DNA from: Bacteroidales bacterium
GTDB taxonomy: Bacteria > Bacteroidota > Bacteroidia > Bacteroidales > F082
Assembly: GCA_020853175.1 (NCBI GenBank)
Contig: JADYZK010000203.1
Span: 1-6,340, forward strand
Direction: 5' to 3'
DNA length: 6,340 nt
The number at the start of each line of letters is the position of its first letter. Within the stretch, counting starts at the first letter, position 1. Both the position numbers and the translations under genes were made by a program. Below, piece by piece: positions 6,249 through 6,340 of the stretch. The notes under the pieces were generated by a model, which did not search any database, was not told where the DNA came from, and saw only the letters and a program-made list of their open reading frames with translations.

Positions 6249-6264
6249 ATAAAGTTTTCTTTAT
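6249..6264 (+). terminator. Weak AT-rich hairpin downstream of the usp operon
   Basis: ATAAAG (6249-6254), loop TTTT, CTTTAT (6259-6264), then GCTTTT. The stem has six pairs, only one of them G-C, so it is a poor terminator by itself. It is nevertheless the best placed candidate for ending the operon. Confidence 0.25.
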
Positions 6265-6281
6265 GCTTTTGAAATGGACTT

Positions 6282-6306
6282 TTTTTAAAACCACCGGTTT
6301 TGAAAA
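6282..6306. promoter_or_regulatory. Large palindrome just upstream of a -7 element
   Basis: Arms TTTTTAAAACC (6282-6292) and GGTTTTGAAAA (6296-6306) are complementary over 11 positions, one of them a T-G wobble, around a 3-nt centre. No T-run follows on either strand, which argues against a terminator. It covers the place where the -33 contact of the promoter at 6310-6317 would lie, so an operator is a reasonable inference. Confidence 0.45.
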
Positions 6307-6309
6307 CAG

Positions 6310-6317
6310 TATCTTTG
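6310..6317 (+). promoter_or_regulatory. Candidate -7 element (TATCTTTG) for a gene beyond the window
   Basis: A full match to TAnnTTTG, with TTTA at 6284-6287 upstream at a 22-nt spacer, near the expected -33 position. It is followed by an A/T-rich leader with no ATG up to the window edge, so the gene it drives would start outside. Confidence 0.5.
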
Positions 6318-6340
6318 TGCATTAACCTTTAAAAAAAATA

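Noticed and set aside
6282..6306. Rho-independent terminator for the usp operon.
   Set aside because: There is no T-run after the stem on either strand and it abuts a promoter element, so an operator is the better reading.

Overview
The window looks like part of a Bacteroidetes (Bacteroidota) chromosome. Three things point there. The genes lack clear Shine-Dalgarno sequences. Several gene-proximal sites match the phylum's -7 promoter element TAnnTTTG. The protein repertoire also fits: a hybrid kinase with an extended receiver loop, a PorT-type outer-membrane barrel, two-domain Usp proteins and a SPOR-type secreted protein. No finer taxonomic call is supported. There are no RNA genes, insertion sequences, phage genes or CRISPR arrays, and the content is mostly ordinary chromosomal genes.

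Layout. Positions 1-810 (+) hold the 3' end of a hybrid sensor kinase (ATPase half plus receiver); its 5' part lies outside the window. After a 107-nt gap comes a tightly spaced set on the + strand: a radical SAM protein of the COG0731/TYW1-related type (918-1697), a small unrecognised protein made of four 25-residue Trp-Leu repeats (1711-2109), and an exported beta-barrel protein (2115-2756). A short convergent gap with a weak two-way hairpin separates these from ruvB on the - strand (2801-3829).

A 187-nt divergent region (3830-4016) carries a -7 element for ruvB and, for the other direction, a candidate promoter and nested inverted repeats. It leads into a three-gene + strand operon: a two-domain universal stress protein (4017-4847), a secreted SPOR-like protein (4865-5332), and a second two-domain universal stress protein (5329-6180) that overlaps the SPOR gene by 4 nt. 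The last 160 nt are AT-rich and non-coding; they hold a large palindrome and a perfect -7 element that probably drive a gene beyond the window.

How the genes work together. The usp-SPOR-usp cluster is the only clear functional unit: two paralogous cytoplasmic nucleotide-binding-type proteins co-transcribed with an envelope protein, suggesting (inference) a stress response linked to the cell envelope. RuvB is the Holliday-junction branch-migration motor and stands alone. The radical SAM, repeat-protein and barrel genes are close enough to be co-transcribed, but nothing in the sequence shows a shared pathway. The most unusual items are the exact 25-residue repeat protein, the retained but degenerate second Usp domains, and the two structured intergenic regions.
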